In this document: positions 9,536 to 18,822 of the stretch, piece by piece
How positions within the stretch are numbered: position 1 is the first letter of the stretch
How the letters are laid out: every line of letters begins with the position of its first letter
Assembly (NCBI GenBank): GCA_035652435.1
Contig: DASRDU010000077.1
Span: forward strand, 1-64,000
Length of the DNA: 64,000 bases
DNA from: DASRDU01 sp035652435
Lineage (GTDB): Bacteria; Acidobacteriota; Blastocatellia; RBC074
Direction of reading: 5' to 3'
Notes under the pieces: generated by a model
What the model was told of the DNA's origin: nothing
Databases searched by the model: none
What the model saw: only the letters and a program-made list of their open reading frames with translations
Position numbers and translations under genes: made by a program

Positions 9536-10174
9536 TCAGGCCGCGGGCAAGCGGAAAAACGCGCGCCAGATCACATCCAGCAGCGCGTGGGTAATTGACG
9601 AAGCCATCAGCCCGCGCTTCCGAAATGCCAACCCATAACCAGCCCCGGCCAGAGACGCCAGCAGCGCATACCGCCAGTTGGGAACGGGATTACCTTTGTG
9701 AAGATGGGCGAGCCCGAATAAAACCGACGACACCGTGACCGCCAGGGCGGGATTGCCGAATTTGTTCTGGAAAGATTTCTGGATGACTCCGCGAAAAATG
9801 ATCTCTTCCGGCAGGGCGACGATCAGGTAAATGGGGATAGCTTCAACGAGCGCGCGTCTGATCTGCGGCCAGACGGGGTTGAAGTGAACGAATGAGAGCG
9901 CGTGCCCGAGCGGAATCAGGGTCAGTGATAAAGCCAGGATCGTGACGGCCACAACCTTCCAGTCCCTGAGTCCCGGCCAGCGCAGCCGCACTTCCCTGAT
10001 GTGGCAGCGCCGGGCCAGCACGAGCCCGACGATCACCAGCGCCAGCGCGACGAATGGATACCCGCGCCGGTGAACAAACGCATAAATCCGGTAGTCGAGA
10101 ATCAGCCAGATGCCGATGAGCAGCGCCGCGTACCTGATCGGCCAGGGCCGTGACTCCGATTGCGCTTCTGTCAT
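9536..10174 (-). CDS. CPBP-family intramembrane metalloprotease (CAAX protease-like)
   Basis: A multi-pass membrane protein of 212 residues. Motif 1, ALPEEIIFRGVIQ, supplies the paired glutamates and Arg. Motif 2 is SSVLFGLAHLHKGNP with the metal-binding His, and motif 3 is the final SSITHALLDVIW. These are the three signatures of the Rce1/CPBP (ABI) glutamic-type membrane proteases. About six TM segments are visible. The ATG at 10174 touches the stop of the upstream aldo/keto reductase (TGATG); a GTG one codon earlier is also possible. In bacteria, members process or modulate membrane partners, often bacteriocin-related. The substrate here is unknown. Confidence 0.85.
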   Translation of the reverse strand: MTEAQSESRPWPIRYAALLIGIWLILDYRIYAFVHRRGYPFVALALVIVGLVLARRCHIREVRLRWPGLRDWKVVAVTILALSLTLIPLGHALSFVHFNPVWPQIRRALVEAIPIYLIVALPEEIIFRGVIQKSFQNKFGNPALAVTVSSVLFGLAHLHKGNPVPNWRYALLASLAGAGYGLAFRKRGLMASSITHALLDVIWRAFFRLPAA

Positions 10175-11115
10175 CACGCCGCGAGTTCTTTGTCTGACGG
10201 GAAGCCGTGCTGTGTGCGGCCGACCGGGCCTTCGTGTTTCGCCGTGGTCTTGTAAAGCTCGAAGCGCCCGTCCCCGGCCAGCGCGGCGCAGCGGTCTCTC
10301 AACTGCCGCATCTCCTCAGCGCTCATCGGCGTGAAGCCGCGCGCGACTTCCAGATTCTGCCTGAGTACTTCCAGCGAATCCATGCCGCTCACGGTCGTCG
10401 CGACCGGCAGGCTCATGGCGTAGCGTAACGCCTCTGCGGCAGTGACCGCGCCGGTTTTGACCATCTCTCCCCCGCCGCCCAGACTCTTCATCCCCAGGGC
10501 CGCGATCCCGCGCCGGCTGAGTTCGGGCAGCACCTGCTCGGCAAAGCTGCGGAAGGTCGCGTCGAAGCAATTGAGCGGGAGCTGGCACGTGTCGAACGGG
10601 TAATCGTGCGCGAGCATCTTCAGGTGAATCGCCGGGTCCTTGTGACCGGTGAAGCCGACGAAGCGAACCTTGCCCGCCGCCCGCGCCTCTTCGAGCGCCT
10701 CGATCACACCGCCCGGCGCGAAATGCCGGTCGGGGTCGTTGTCGTAGACCACTTCGTGAACCTGCCACAAATCCAGATGGTCAGTCTTCAGGCGGCGGAG
10801 CGAATCTTCGAGCTGCCGCATCGCCTCGTGCCGGTCGCGCCCGTGAGTGCAGACCTTGGTCATCAGGAAGACCCTGTCGCGGCGGTCACAGATCGCCCTG
10901 CCCATCAGCTCCTCGCTGCGCCCGTCGTGGTACTCCCACGCGTTATCCAGAAAAGTGATTCCGTCATCAATCGCTTCGTGAACCAGCCAGATGGCTTTCT
11001 TGTCGTCCTTAATCGTTCCCAGATGGTAGCCGCCCAGACCGATGGCTGAGACCTGGGCTCCTGTCCGGCCAAGCTCCCTCAGTGGTATCTCAGATGAAGT
11101 GTTCTGATCTCCCAT
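10174..11115 (-). CDS. Aldo/keto reductase
   Basis: A 313-residue cytoplasmic NAD(P)H-dependent oxidoreductase with the TIM-barrel AKR pattern. Seen: RELGRTGAQVSAIGLGGYHL at the N-terminus, FLDNAWEYHDGRSEELMG with the catalytic Asp and Tyr, VFLMTKVCTHGRD with Lys, and HLDLWQVHEV with the His. The set makes the D-Y-K-H tetrad. The N-terminus and the C-terminal VSGMDSLEVLRQNLEVARGF resemble the YdjG/'general stress protein' side of the superfamily. The substrate cannot be told. It overlaps the downstream CPBP protease gene, implying joint expression; a functional link is unclear. Confidence 0.88.
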   Translation of the reverse strand: MGDQNTSSEIPLRELGRTGAQVSAIGLGGYHLGTIKDDKKAIWLVHEAIDDGITFLDNAWEYHDGRSEELMGRAICDRRDRVFLMTKVCTHGRDRHEAMRQLEDSLRRLKTDHLDLWQVHEVVYDNDPDRHFAPGGVIEALEEARAAGKVRFVGFTGHKDPAIHLKMLAHDYPFDTCQLPLNCFDATFRSFAEQVLPELSRRGIAALGMKSLGGGGEMVKTGAVTAAEALRYAMSLPVATTVSGMDSLEVLRQNLEVARGFTPMSAEEMRQLRDRCAALAGDGRFELYKTTAKHEGPVGRTQHGFPSDKELAA

Positions 11116-11233
11116 TGTCCCTGCTCCTTATTTTGAATTGCGAACTCGGGGGAGTACGGCAACAAGTCATTCGGAGCCGGATGATTCCTGCCCCGCGGGC
11201 AAAACCAACGGACGTGTTGATCAGAGAGAGGGA

Positions 11234-11325
11234 TTCACCGCAGAGTCGCTGAGAACGCAGAGACAACGCAGAGAAGAATAGACACCTCTGTGCTGACTCT
11301 GCTCTCTCTGCTCCTCTGCGGTGAA
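11234..11325. repeat. Intergenic inverted repeat (CACCGCAGAG type)
   Basis: TTCACCGCAGAG (11234-11245) pairs exactly with CTCTGCGGTGAA (11314-11325). Between them are several CGCAGAG-like short repeats, so the arms could pair more widely. It lies between yjbQ and the aldo/keto reductase and could be a dispersed palindromic element or a transcript end for yjbQ. Confidence 0.65.
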
Positions 11326-11365
11326 CTCCTCTCTCAACAAGCCTCTCGACTTTGCACAAAGAAAT

Positions 11366-11803
11366 TCATCCGGGTTGCTGCTTCTGACCGGACAGGGTCG
11401 CCACGATTCGCCGCGCCCCTCCGTGGTTGCGATGCTCGCAGAGGTAAATCCCCTGCCACGTCCCCAGCAGCAATTCCCCGCCCCCGACCGGGATCGTCAG
11501 GCCGCTCCCGAACAGCGAGGCCTTGATGTGCGCGGGCATGTCATCCGGCCCTTCCAGCGTATGCTCGTAATGCGGCGCGTTTTCAGGAACCAGCTTATTC
11601 AAATGCCGTTCCAAGTCGCCGCGCACGTCGGGGCTGACATTCTCGTTGACGGTCAGCGACGCGGACGTATGCTGAATGAACAGGTGCAGCAGGCCGATTT
11701 CAATCTCGCGCAATTCCGGCAGATGCTCAAGCACTTCGCGCGTCACCACGTGAAACCCGCGCGGGCGCGCCCTGAGCGTGATCACCTTCTGATGCCATTG
11801 CAT
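11366..11803 (-). CDS. yjbQ: YjbQ/UPF0047 family protein
   Basis: A 145-residue protein of the YjbQ family. The start MQWHQKVITL at 11803 matches the family start; an eight-residue upstream extension is possible. Seen: the hallmark IQHTSASLTVNENVSPDVRG (HTSAS, with N and D residues), HAHIKASLFGSGLTIPV-like block, and GTWQGIYLCEHRN near the end, whose His residues line the presumed metal site. E. coli YjbQ shows weak thiamine-phosphate synthase activity, but the physiological role is unsettled. The gene follows the nuclease-like protein with only about 30 nt between stop and start. Confidence 0.9.
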   Translation of the reverse strand: MQWHQKVITLRARPRGFHVVTREVLEHLPELREIEIGLLHLFIQHTSASLTVNENVSPDVRGDLERHLNKLVPENAPHYEHTLEGPDDMPAHIKASLFGSGLTIPVGGGELLLGTWQGIYLCEHRNHGGARRIVATLSGQKQQPG

Positions 11804-11832
11804 TGAAACTACCCCTCTCAAGGCCATTTCAG

Positions 11833-12573
11833 TCAGCTCGAACGGGTTCTTCGTCTTCTCGGTTTCTTCACTGCCGCCGGAGCCGCCTCGGAGACCTCAC
11901 CGGTTTTCTGCTGATCCGAAGAGGCAATTGTCATGCCCCGACCTGGCACCAGGGCCGCCTGACTGGTGGCCTCCGGCTCAGGCAGGGTGGGAGCGATTGC
12001 CGGCTGGATTTGCGCGGCGGCAACAGGGACCTGTGACGCCCCCTGATTCTTATGCGCGCCCCTCTGCTGGCCCTGATGCTGCGAATGGGGTCTGACCCCG
12101 CCCTGAGAGGCCTGGGACTGCTGGGGGAGCGACTGCTTCCTCCTCAGTTCACTGATGCGCTCCTGAAGATTGAAAGTGGTGATGGACAGATCGTTGTTGA
12201 TCCGGATGCCAAGGATCGGGGTGTTGCGCCAGTAAGTGTTGAGCCGGTAATCGAGCATGGCCGCGAGCGCGGCAAATCCGCCGCCCTTGTCGAGGTCAGC
12301 ATACTTGTCGAATTCCATATACATGACCTTCTCGGCGATGCGGTTGTACTGGTGGATGCGCAGGAACTCCTCCATTTTGGGCAGGTCGTCAGGCCGGGCC
12401 GTGACCTGCACCCCCATGGCGAAGATGCTCGGGATCTGAGGGAACCGCGTGACCACGAAGTCAATCTTCCAGGCGTGGTCCAGATCAGGGTCTTCGGTGA
12501 TCGCGCAGCCGATCCTTTCCAGAATCGTCTTCAATCGGTCTTCGAGTTCCAGCCCGGTGCGAAACTTTGCCAT
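11833..12573 (-). CDS. Unknown protein with a restriction-endonuclease-like core and basic tail
   Basis: Not a family I can name. Of 246 residues, the first 135 or so look folded: GLELEDRLKTILERIGC, then DHAWKIDFVVTRFPQIP and MGVQVTARPDDLPKMEEF. A leading Glu, a central W-K-I-D, and a strand ending Q-V-T give a pattern like PD-(D/E)XK nucleases, with QxT in place of ExK. That is an inference and would imply a degenerate or altered active site. The second half is Gln/Pro/Ala-rich and unstructured, ending KKPRRRRTRSS, a nucleic-acid-binding type of tail. It lies between the molybdopterin oxidoreductase (66 nt upstream) and yjbQ, all in the same direction. Confidence 0.6.
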   Translation of the reverse strand: MAKFRTGLELEDRLKTILERIGCAITEDPDLDHAWKIDFVVTRFPQIPSIFAMGVQVTARPDDLPKMEEFLRIHQYNRIAEKVMYMEFDKYADLDKGGGFAALAAMLDYRLNTYWRNTPILGIRINNDLSITTFNLQERISELRRKQSLPQQSQASQGGVRPHSQHQGQQRGAHKNQGASQVPVAAAQIQPAIAPTLPEPEATSQAALVPGRGMTIASSDQQKTGEVSEAAPAAVKKPRRRRTRSS

Positions 12574-12639
12574 GCCCCTTGCGCCTCACTTTCAGGATGT
12601 TGCCCGTTCAGTTCCCCGGGCGGACTTCATATTTACAGC

Positions 12640-14805
12640 TTAATCCAGTCTCTCCACCTCTACCAGCGCGTCATAAAACGTCGCTGCCGCCCCCAGATCA
12701 GTCAGCCTCTGCGAAGTCACCTCATTCGCGTTCGTGCCGTCGCGCGTCAGCTTCTTCCACCAGATTGACAGCGCGACGACGACGCCGTGGCGCGCCTTGT
12801 CTGACACCCGCGCCTTCGCCGTAAATGATCCGCGGTCATTGAAAATCCTGACGTGGTCGCCGTCTCTGATCCCGCGCGCTCCGGCGTCGTCGGGGTGGAT
12901 TTCGAGGAACGGCTCCTTCTCGGCTTTGACGAAGCTTGGCAGGTTGGCGAAGCTCGAATTCAGGAAGTTGTGCGCGGGCGGGGAGATGACTGCCAGCGGG
13001 TATTTCTGCGCGAGCGCGGGCGCGGTCTGCGCCGACTCTTTGGGCGGGACGAATGTCGGCAGCGGGTCAATTCCCTGCTTCGCCAGAGTCTCGCTGAAGA
13101 ATTCGCACCTGCCCGAAGGCGTCGGGAAGTTACCTTCGGCGAAGGGCGCGAACATGGCCGGGACACTCAGCCGCTGCCAGCCTTGTTCCTTCATATCCAC
13201 AAGGTTGATTCCCTGCATGCGCGGATGGTCATCATTGAGCGCCTGGCGACCGATCTCCTCGTCGGAATCCTTGAAGCAATCCTCGGTGAAACCCATCCGG
13301 TCGGCGAGCAGGCGGAATACTTCGCTGTTCGGCTTCGCTTCGCCGATTGGATCAATCGCAGGGTTGTTGGCCAGCACGTACAAATGCCCGTACGACTTGT
13401 GAACGTCGAACTGCTCAAGCTGCGTGGTCGCGGGCAGCAGGATGTCGGCGTAATCGGCGGTGTCGGTCTGGAAGATTTCGTGGACGACGGTGAAGAGGTC
13501 TTCGCGTTTGAATCCGGCGATGACTTTCTGTGAATTGGGCGCGACGGCCACCGGGTTTGAGTTGTAGACGTAGATCGCCCTGATCGGCGGATCGAGCGGA
13601 GTCATCACCTGATCAATTTCAGGCGCCGCCCCCGGACGGTCGTGGAACTGCACTGTGCGCTCGAACCCGAGCAGCGCGTCTCCAATCGCGGACATATTGA
13701 TGGTGCGCGGATTGTTCCAGATCAGGTCGGGGCGTTCGAGGGCGTGGTAGTTGATGCCATAGGTGCCCGAAGTAGAAAGCAGAATCCCTCCGGCGGCATC
13801 GCGCCAGGCGCCGATGAGCGCGGGCAGGCACGCGACCGTGCGCACGGCCATCCCACCACCAATGTGCCGTTGCATGCCGTAATTCAGCCGGATCACGGCG
13901 GGCTTTGTCGTGGCGTATTCGCGCGCGAGTCTGATGATCGCGTCTTCAGCGAGGCCGGTGATCGTGGCGGCGCGCGCCGGAGTCCATTCAGCGACCCTCT
14001 CCTTCAGCAGCTCAAAACCGAGCGTGTATTTTTCGACGTAATCGGCATCAATCAGATTTTCTTTGATGATCACGTGCATCATCGCGAGCGCGAGCGCGCC
14101 GTCGGTGCCGGGCAGCAGCGCCAGATGCTCGTGGCATTTCTCAGCCGTCAGCGAGCAATAGGGGTCAATCGCAATCAGCTTTGCGCCGCGGCGTTTCGCT
14201 TCCAGCACCTTCGGCCACAGGTGGACGTTTGAAGTGATCGGGTTCGATCCCCAGATGATGATCAGCTTCGCGTCATCGAAACGTTCCATGTCGGTCCCGA
14301 TGGAGGCGCCGATCGTGACCTTGTAACCGGCGGCGCCGGCGGAAGCGCAGATCGTGCGGTCGAGCAGCGACGCGCCGAGGCGGTGAAAGAAGCGGCGATC
14401 CATCGAGCCGCCCTGCACGAGCCCCATCGTGCCCGCGTAGCTGTACGGCTGAATCGCCTGCGGGCCGTCTTCGTCGGCGATCTGCCTGAATTTCGCGGCG
14501 ATGGTGTCGAGCGCCTCGTCCCACGAGATGCGCGTGAAGACGCCTTTGCCCTTCTCGCCGGCACGCTTCATCGGGTAAAGCACGCGCTGGTCACTATAGG
14601 TGCGTTCAAGGTAACGGTTGACTTTGGTACAGAGGAAACCGTTCGTGGTCGGGTGATCTTCCGCGCCCGCGATTTTGACGGCCCGGCCGTTTTCGACCGT
14701 GGTGACGAGGGCGCAGGTGTCCGGGCAATCGTGCGGGCAGGCGCCGCGAATGATCTTCCGGTTGGGATTGAGGGCGATGTTATCGCTGGTTGTGCTGGTT
14801 GACAT
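12640..14805 (-). CDS. Molybdopterin-dependent oxidoreductase (formate dehydrogenase/anaerobic dehydrogenase superfamily)
   Basis: A large 721-residue Mo/W-bis-MGD enzyme. The N-terminus has CPHDCPDTC with a fourth Cys in FLCTKVNRYLERTYS, a [4Fe-4S] site. Then come RISWDEALDTIA, the GSNPITSNVHLWPKVLEAKR cofactor region, LLPGTDGALALAMMHVI, and a C-terminal molybdopterin-dinucleotide-binding domain (HPDDAGARGIRDGDHVRIF). There is no Tat signal, so it is cytoplasmic. AAGGAG sits 6 nt before the ATG at 14805; a slightly earlier ATG would be too close to it. No partner Fe-S or membrane subunit is adjacent. The substrate is unknown. Confidence 0.88.
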   Translation of the reverse strand: MSTSTTSDNIALNPNRKIIRGACPHDCPDTCALVTTVENGRAVKIAGAEDHPTTNGFLCTKVNRYLERTYSDQRVLYPMKRAGEKGKGVFTRISWDEALDTIAAKFRQIADEDGPQAIQPYSYAGTMGLVQGGSMDRRFFHRLGASLLDRTICASAGAAGYKVTIGASIGTDMERFDDAKLIIIWGSNPITSNVHLWPKVLEAKRRGAKLIAIDPYCSLTAEKCHEHLALLPGTDGALALAMMHVIIKENLIDADYVEKYTLGFELLKERVAEWTPARAATITGLAEDAIIRLAREYATTKPAVIRLNYGMQRHIGGGMAVRTVACLPALIGAWRDAAGGILLSTSGTYGINYHALERPDLIWNNPRTINMSAIGDALLGFERTVQFHDRPGAAPEIDQVMTPLDPPIRAIYVYNSNPVAVAPNSQKVIAGFKREDLFTVVHEIFQTDTADYADILLPATTQLEQFDVHKSYGHLYVLANNPAIDPIGEAKPNSEVFRLLADRMGFTEDCFKDSDEEIGRQALNDDHPRMQGINLVDMKEQGWQRLSVPAMFAPFAEGNFPTPSGRCEFFSETLAKQGIDPLPTFVPPKESAQTAPALAQKYPLAVISPPAHNFLNSSFANLPSFVKAEKEPFLEIHPDDAGARGIRDGDHVRIFNDRGSFTAKARVSDKARHGVVVALSIWWKKLTRDGTNANEVTSQRLTDLGAAATFYDALVEVERLD

Positions 14806-14885
14806 TGTCATCTCCTTCGGGTCGGATTATAGCCTGACTTCACGGCGAACCTGAAGATTAGATCGGTCTGCAATCGTGTGTACGG

Positions 14886-14968
14886 GCCGTGTCAGTAGCC
14901 CGACCGTCACGCGAGGGCTTGCTTGCAGGACTCAGGCCCTCGCGTGAGGGTCGGGCTACTGACACGGC
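14886..14968. repeat. 32-bp near-perfect inverted repeat
   Basis: The arms 14886-14917 and 14937-14968 are complementary over 32 bp with one mismatch, loop 19 nt. The core is TCAGTAGCCCGACC. It lies between divergently transcribed genes (oxidoreductase and DUF3857 protein), so it is not a normal terminator position and is more likely a small palindromic mobile repeat. Confidence 0.8.
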
Positions 14969-15069
14969 TTTCCATCCACCCACCTGAAAAACGGTCTGAG
15001 GTAGCCGGGGCGTGGGGGGGATCTGCTATGATGGCGGCTCTTTCGATTCAGGTTCAGAGTTGAAAGCCT

Positions 15070-17472
15070 ATGGATCATCGAATGCCCGACGAGCCCCTGC
15101 TCAGCCTCCAGCCACAGCAATTCACCGCCCCCGCTCACTGCGAGCGGCGTTATTCTGTCGTCCTCCGCCCGTTATTCAGACTGGCGATGCTTCTGCTGTT
15201 TGTGTTGCCCGTCGCAACTCTGGCCGGCCAGCAATTCACCGTCGCGCCGCCGCCCGCATGGGTGTCGCCTGCCACGCTGCCCCCGGCGGGGGACTCGCGC
15301 TACCTGCTGATTGACCGGCAGACCCGCGTGAATGGCACCGGCGTCGAGCGCTACACCCGCAAGGCTTACGTCGTACTCTCGGCCAGCAGTCTGGAGGATT
15401 CGTCCGAACTCCGGTTTGATTTCGAGCCTTCATTCCAGAAGCTGATCATTCATTACATCAGCATCCGGCGCGGCGATCAGTTGATTGACGCGCTCAGGCC
15501 GCGCGAGATCAGGGTGCTGCAGCAGGAAGAAGAGAAGGAACAACGGATTTACAACGGCACGCTCTCCGCCGTGGCGCTACTCAATGACGTCCGGGTCGGT
15601 GACGTGATTGATTTTGCCTACTCGATCAATGGCGAGAATCCGATTCTCGGCGGGCGCTATGCCGACACGATGACGCTGTGCGCCCGCGACCCGGTGGCTC
15701 ATCTGCGCTTCAGGCTGCTCTGGCCGGCGGGCCGCATGCTGCATTTCAAAAATCAGCAGACCGATTTGCAGCCGGTGATTCACGAACTCGGGCAGGAGCG
15801 GGAATACCTGTGGGAACGCCGGCAGGTCCCGGCGCTCGATGACGAAGACAAGACGCCCGACTGGTTCAACCCCGCGCCGCAGGTGCAGCTGAGCGAATTC
15901 GCGAACTGGCAGGCAGTCGCCGAGTGGGCGTGGCCGCTCTATCAGGCGCCGCGCCCGCTGTCGGCCGAATTGAAGAAACAGCTTGACCGGTGGCGCGGCG
16001 AACACCCGCAGCCCGAATCACGCTTCATCGCGGCGCTGCGCTTCGTCCAGGACGAGGTGCGTTATCTGGGCATCGAACTCGGCCCGCATTCGCACCAGCC
16101 GCACGACCCGTCTGAGGTCTTCGCCAAACGCTTCGGCGACTGCAAGGACAAGTCACTGCTGCTCAGCTCCATTCTCAAGGGACTTGAGATCGAAGCCGCC
16201 CCGGCGCTCGTCAACACCAGTGCCAGAGAGACGATTGACCGGTGGCAACCGTCGCCGTTCTCATTCGATCACGTCATCGTGCGGGTGAAACTCGACGGGA
16301 AGGTTTACTGGGTTGACGCGACGGCCAGCCTGCAGCGCGGCGGCGTGCAGCAACTATACAATCCCGCCTTCGCCCGCGCGCTGGTCATCGGCAACGACAC
16401 CCGCGAACTGGAAACGATCCCGCCGACCGCGAGCGACCAGCCGCGGACGGTCGTGAAGGAAATTTACCGGGCCGAATCCTACGACCGGCCCGCGACGCTC
16501 GAAGTCGTGACGACTTATTACGGCGCTGAGGCCGACGAGATGCGGCCTTCGCTCGCGCGCGAGCGGATCGAAGAGCTGGGAAAAACCTGGCTGAACTTTT
16601 ATGCCAGAACTGACCCGGGGGTCGTGGCCGATGGACTGCCGCAAATCCGGGACGACCCGCAGGCGAACGTCATCGTTATCACCGAGAAGTATCGCATCCC
16701 CGATTTCTGGCGCGACCAGAGCCGATACTTTTACCCGGAGTCCGTCTACACCGAATTGCAGAAGCCGAAGATTTCCAAACGCTCGCAGCCTCTGGCCGTC
16801 ACCCACCCGATGCACATCCTGCACACGACCGAGGTGCATTTACCGCCGGGCTATAACTTTGACGCCGACTCGGGCTCGGAACACGACGCGGCGATGAGTC
16901 TGGATTACAAGTCAGACTTCGCCGGCAACACGCTGAGGCTGGAATACAGACTGCGCAGCCTGAGCGATCACGTCCCGGCTGACAAAATCGCGCGGCACGT
17001 CGAGGCGCTCGACAGGATGCAGCAGGCGGTCAGATTCCGCCTGGCGAGGGGCGGCGAAGCGGCGGACGAGGTGAGCGCGCTCGCGGCGCTCGGCGTGCTG
17101 GCGCTGGTCTTCGGCCCGCTCGTGGTCTTCGGCACGTGGAGGTTCTGGCAGGCCCGGAAAGCGGGGCTCCGGCGCGGGGAGTTCAAACTGCGCCAGCGCG
17201 CCGCGACCGGGTCAACGCCCGACACGGCGATTCGGATTCCGGCGGGTGATGACCTCACGCTTCACCTGCCCAATCACCGCTGCGCCTGCGGCAACCCGTT
17301 CCCGTGGCCCGACGCGCGCCACGAGGAGACGGCCATCTTTGACGGGCGGCGGCTCACAGTCGTGCAACTCGCCTGCGAGAGATGCAGCCGGCAGCAGGCG
17401 CTCTATTTCGAGCGTCAGACGCCGCATGTCGAATCCCGACTGCCGGACTATGGGCAAGCCCGGCAGGATTAA
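15070..17472 (+). CDS. DUF3857 / transglutaminase-like protein with C-terminal membrane anchor and zinc ribbon
   Basis: An 800-residue envelope protein. A late signal segment (about 32-58, RLAMLLLFVLPVATLAG) suggests the true start may be downstream of 15070. DUF3857 covers about 85-260 (VLSASSLEDSSELRFDFEPS). A transglutaminase-like core follows: FAKRFGDCKDKSLLLSSILK gives the Cys, FDHVIVRVKLDGKVYWVDAT the His and Asp. After a beta-rich region there is one TM helix (about 672-694), then a Cys-rich ending (CACGNPF, CERCSRQQ), which looks like a zinc ribbon on the cytoplasmic side. Such proteins are common in Bacteroidetes and Acidobacteria; peptidase or cross-linking activity is only inferred. 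Confidence 0.85.
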   Translation: MDHRMPDEPLLSLQPQQFTAPAHCERRYSVVLRPLFRLAMLLLFVLPVATLAGQQFTVAPPPAWVSPATLPPAGDSRYLLIDRQTRVNGTGVERYTRKAYVVLSASSLEDSSELRFDFEPSFQKLIIHYISIRRGDQLIDALRPREIRVLQQEEEKEQRIYNGTLSAVALLNDVRVGDVIDFAYSINGENPILGGRYADTMTLCARDPVAHLRFRLLWPAGRMLHFKNQQTDLQPVIHELGQEREYLWERRQVPALDDEDKTPDWFNPAPQVQLSEFANWQAVAEWAWPLYQAPRPLSAELKKQLDRWRGEHPQPESRFIAALRFVQDEVRYLGIELGPHSHQPHDPSEVFAKRFGDCKDKSLLLSSILKGLEIEAAPALVNTSARETIDRWQPSPFSFDHVIVRVKLDGKVYWVDATASLQRGGVQQLYNPAFARALVIGNDTRELETIPPTASDQPRTVVKEIYRAESYDRPATLEVVTTYYGAEADEMRPSLARERIEELGKTWLNFYARTDPGVVADGLPQIRDDPQANVIVITEKYRIPDFWRDQSRYFYPESVYTELQKPKISKRSQPLAVTHPMHILHTTEVHLPPGYNFDADSGSEHDAAMSLDYKSDFAGNTLRLEYRLRSLSDHVPADKIARHVEALDRMQQAVRFRLARGGEAADEVSALAALGVLALVFGPLVVFGTWRFWQARKAGLRRGEFKLRQRAATGSTPDTAIRIPAGDDLTLHLPNHRCACGNPFPWPDARHEETAIFDGRRLTVVQLACERCSRQQALYFERQTPHVESRLPDYGQARQD

Positions 17473-17562
17473 GTTACAATTCCTGACCTTAATCCGGAGT
17501 TCACTTTCTCAAATCACCGTTGCTGACAGCACCAATCCAGTCAGGATCAAGGAGAGTTATTT

Positions 17563-18795
17563 GTGGCCACAGTCAAACCATTCCGCGCCCTGCGCCCCAT
17601 GCCCGAGCGCGCCGCCGAAGTCGCGGCAGTCCCCTACGACGTCGTCAGTACCGCCGAAGCCTGCGCGCTGGCGGAAGGCAACCCGTACAGCTTCCTGCGC
17701 GTGTCGCGGCCCGAAATCGAAATGCCGGAAGACACCGACATCCATTCGGCCGAGGTCTATCAGAAAGCCGCCCTCAACTTCGACCGCCTGACCGCAACCG
17801 CGCCGCTCGTGATCGAGGACGATGCCAGCTTTTATCTGTACCGCCTGCGCATGGGTGATCACGAACAGACGGGGCTGGTGGCGTGCTGCTCGGTTGATGA
17901 ATACGACGACAACACCATCCTCAAACACGAACTGACCCGCAGGGACAAGGAAGACGACCGCACAAAGCACATGCTGGCGCTGCACGCGCAGACGGGGCCG
18001 GTGTTTCTGGTTTACCGCTCGGAAGCATCCGTCAATGAGCTGGTTGACAAGGCGGTCGGGAATGCGCCGCTCTTTGATTTCACCGCGGCTGACGGCGTCG
18101 AACATAAGGTCTGGCGCGTGCCCGCCGAATTCAACCAGGCATTCACCGAGGCTTTCGGCGCGGTGCCGAAACTCTACATCGCCGACGGCCACCACCGCGC
18201 CAAAAGTGCCAGCCGCGCCCGCGAAGAGTTGCGGGCGAAGAATGCGCGTCAGCTGGGCGGCGAGGAGTACAACTTTTTCGAGTGCGTCATCTTCCCCGAC
18301 GATCAGGTCAGGATTCTGCCTTACAACCGCGCCGTCAAAGACCTGAATGGCCGCACTGCCGATGAATTCCTGAAAGAGATCGGGCATTCCTTCGACGTCG
18401 CGGAGGACGCCTCGCCGTCGCCCCAGGAGCATGGGCATTATTCGATGTATCTGGACGGCCGATGGTACGGGCTGACGCTGCACGACCACTCCACCAAACC
18501 GCTCCATGCGATTGACCGGCTGGACGTGAGCATCCTGCAGAACAAGCTGCTCGCGCCGGTGCTGGGCATCGAGGATCAGCGCACCGACAAGCGCCTCGAT
18601 TTCGTCGGCGGCATCCGCGGCACTGCTGAACTGGAAAGGCTGGTGAACGAGGGCCGGGCGGCGGTGGCGTTTTCGCTCTACCCGACCACGCTCGATGACC
18701 TGATGCTGGTCGCCGACGCCGGCGAGGTGATGCCGCCGAAATCAACCTGGTTCGAGCCGAAGCTGCGCGACGGATTGCTCAGTCACCTGATCTGA
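17563..18795 (+). CDS. DUF1015 family protein
   Basis: A 410-residue cytoplasmic protein; GTG start at 17563, 6 nt after GGAGAG. Seen: PFRALRPMPERAAEVAAVPY at the N-terminus (family hallmark PxxAxRP), NPYSFLRVSRPEIE, DEYDDNTILKHELTRRDKE, the central YIADGHHRAKSA motif, and PTTLDDLMLVADAGEVMPPK with STWFEPK near the end. The DGHHR motif recalls ParB/serine-kinase-like folds. Here, as in other genomes I recall, the gene precedes serA and serC, so a role in serine metabolism is a fair inference. The biochemical function is unproven. Confidence 0.85.
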   Translation: MATVKPFRALRPMPERAAEVAAVPYDVVSTAEACALAEGNPYSFLRVSRPEIEMPEDTDIHSAEVYQKAALNFDRLTATAPLVIEDDASFYLYRLRMGDHEQTGLVACCSVDEYDDNTILKHELTRRDKEDDRTKHMLALHAQTGPVFLVYRSEASVNELVDKAVGNAPLFDFTAADGVEHKVWRVPAEFNQAFTEAFGAVPKLYIADGHHRAKSASRAREELRAKNARQLGGEEYNFFECVIFPDDQVRILPYNRAVKDLNGRTADEFLKEIGHSFDVAEDASPSPQEHGHYSMYLDGRWYGLTLHDHSTKPLHAIDRLDVSILQNKLLAPVLGIEDQRTDKRLDFVGGIRGTAELERLVNEGRAAVAFSLYPTTLDDLMLVADAGEVMPPKSTWFEPKLRDGLLSHLI

Positions 18796-18822
18796 ACCCG
18801 GTATTCCCGCTTCACCAGAGGA

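Noticed and set aside
11290..11526. A short plus-strand frame in and after the inverted repeat
   Set aside because: Made from the repeat and the antisense of yjbQ; no support.
17557..18507. A 316-residue minus-strand frame
   Set aside because: Shadow of the DUF1015 gene, whose motifs are clear.
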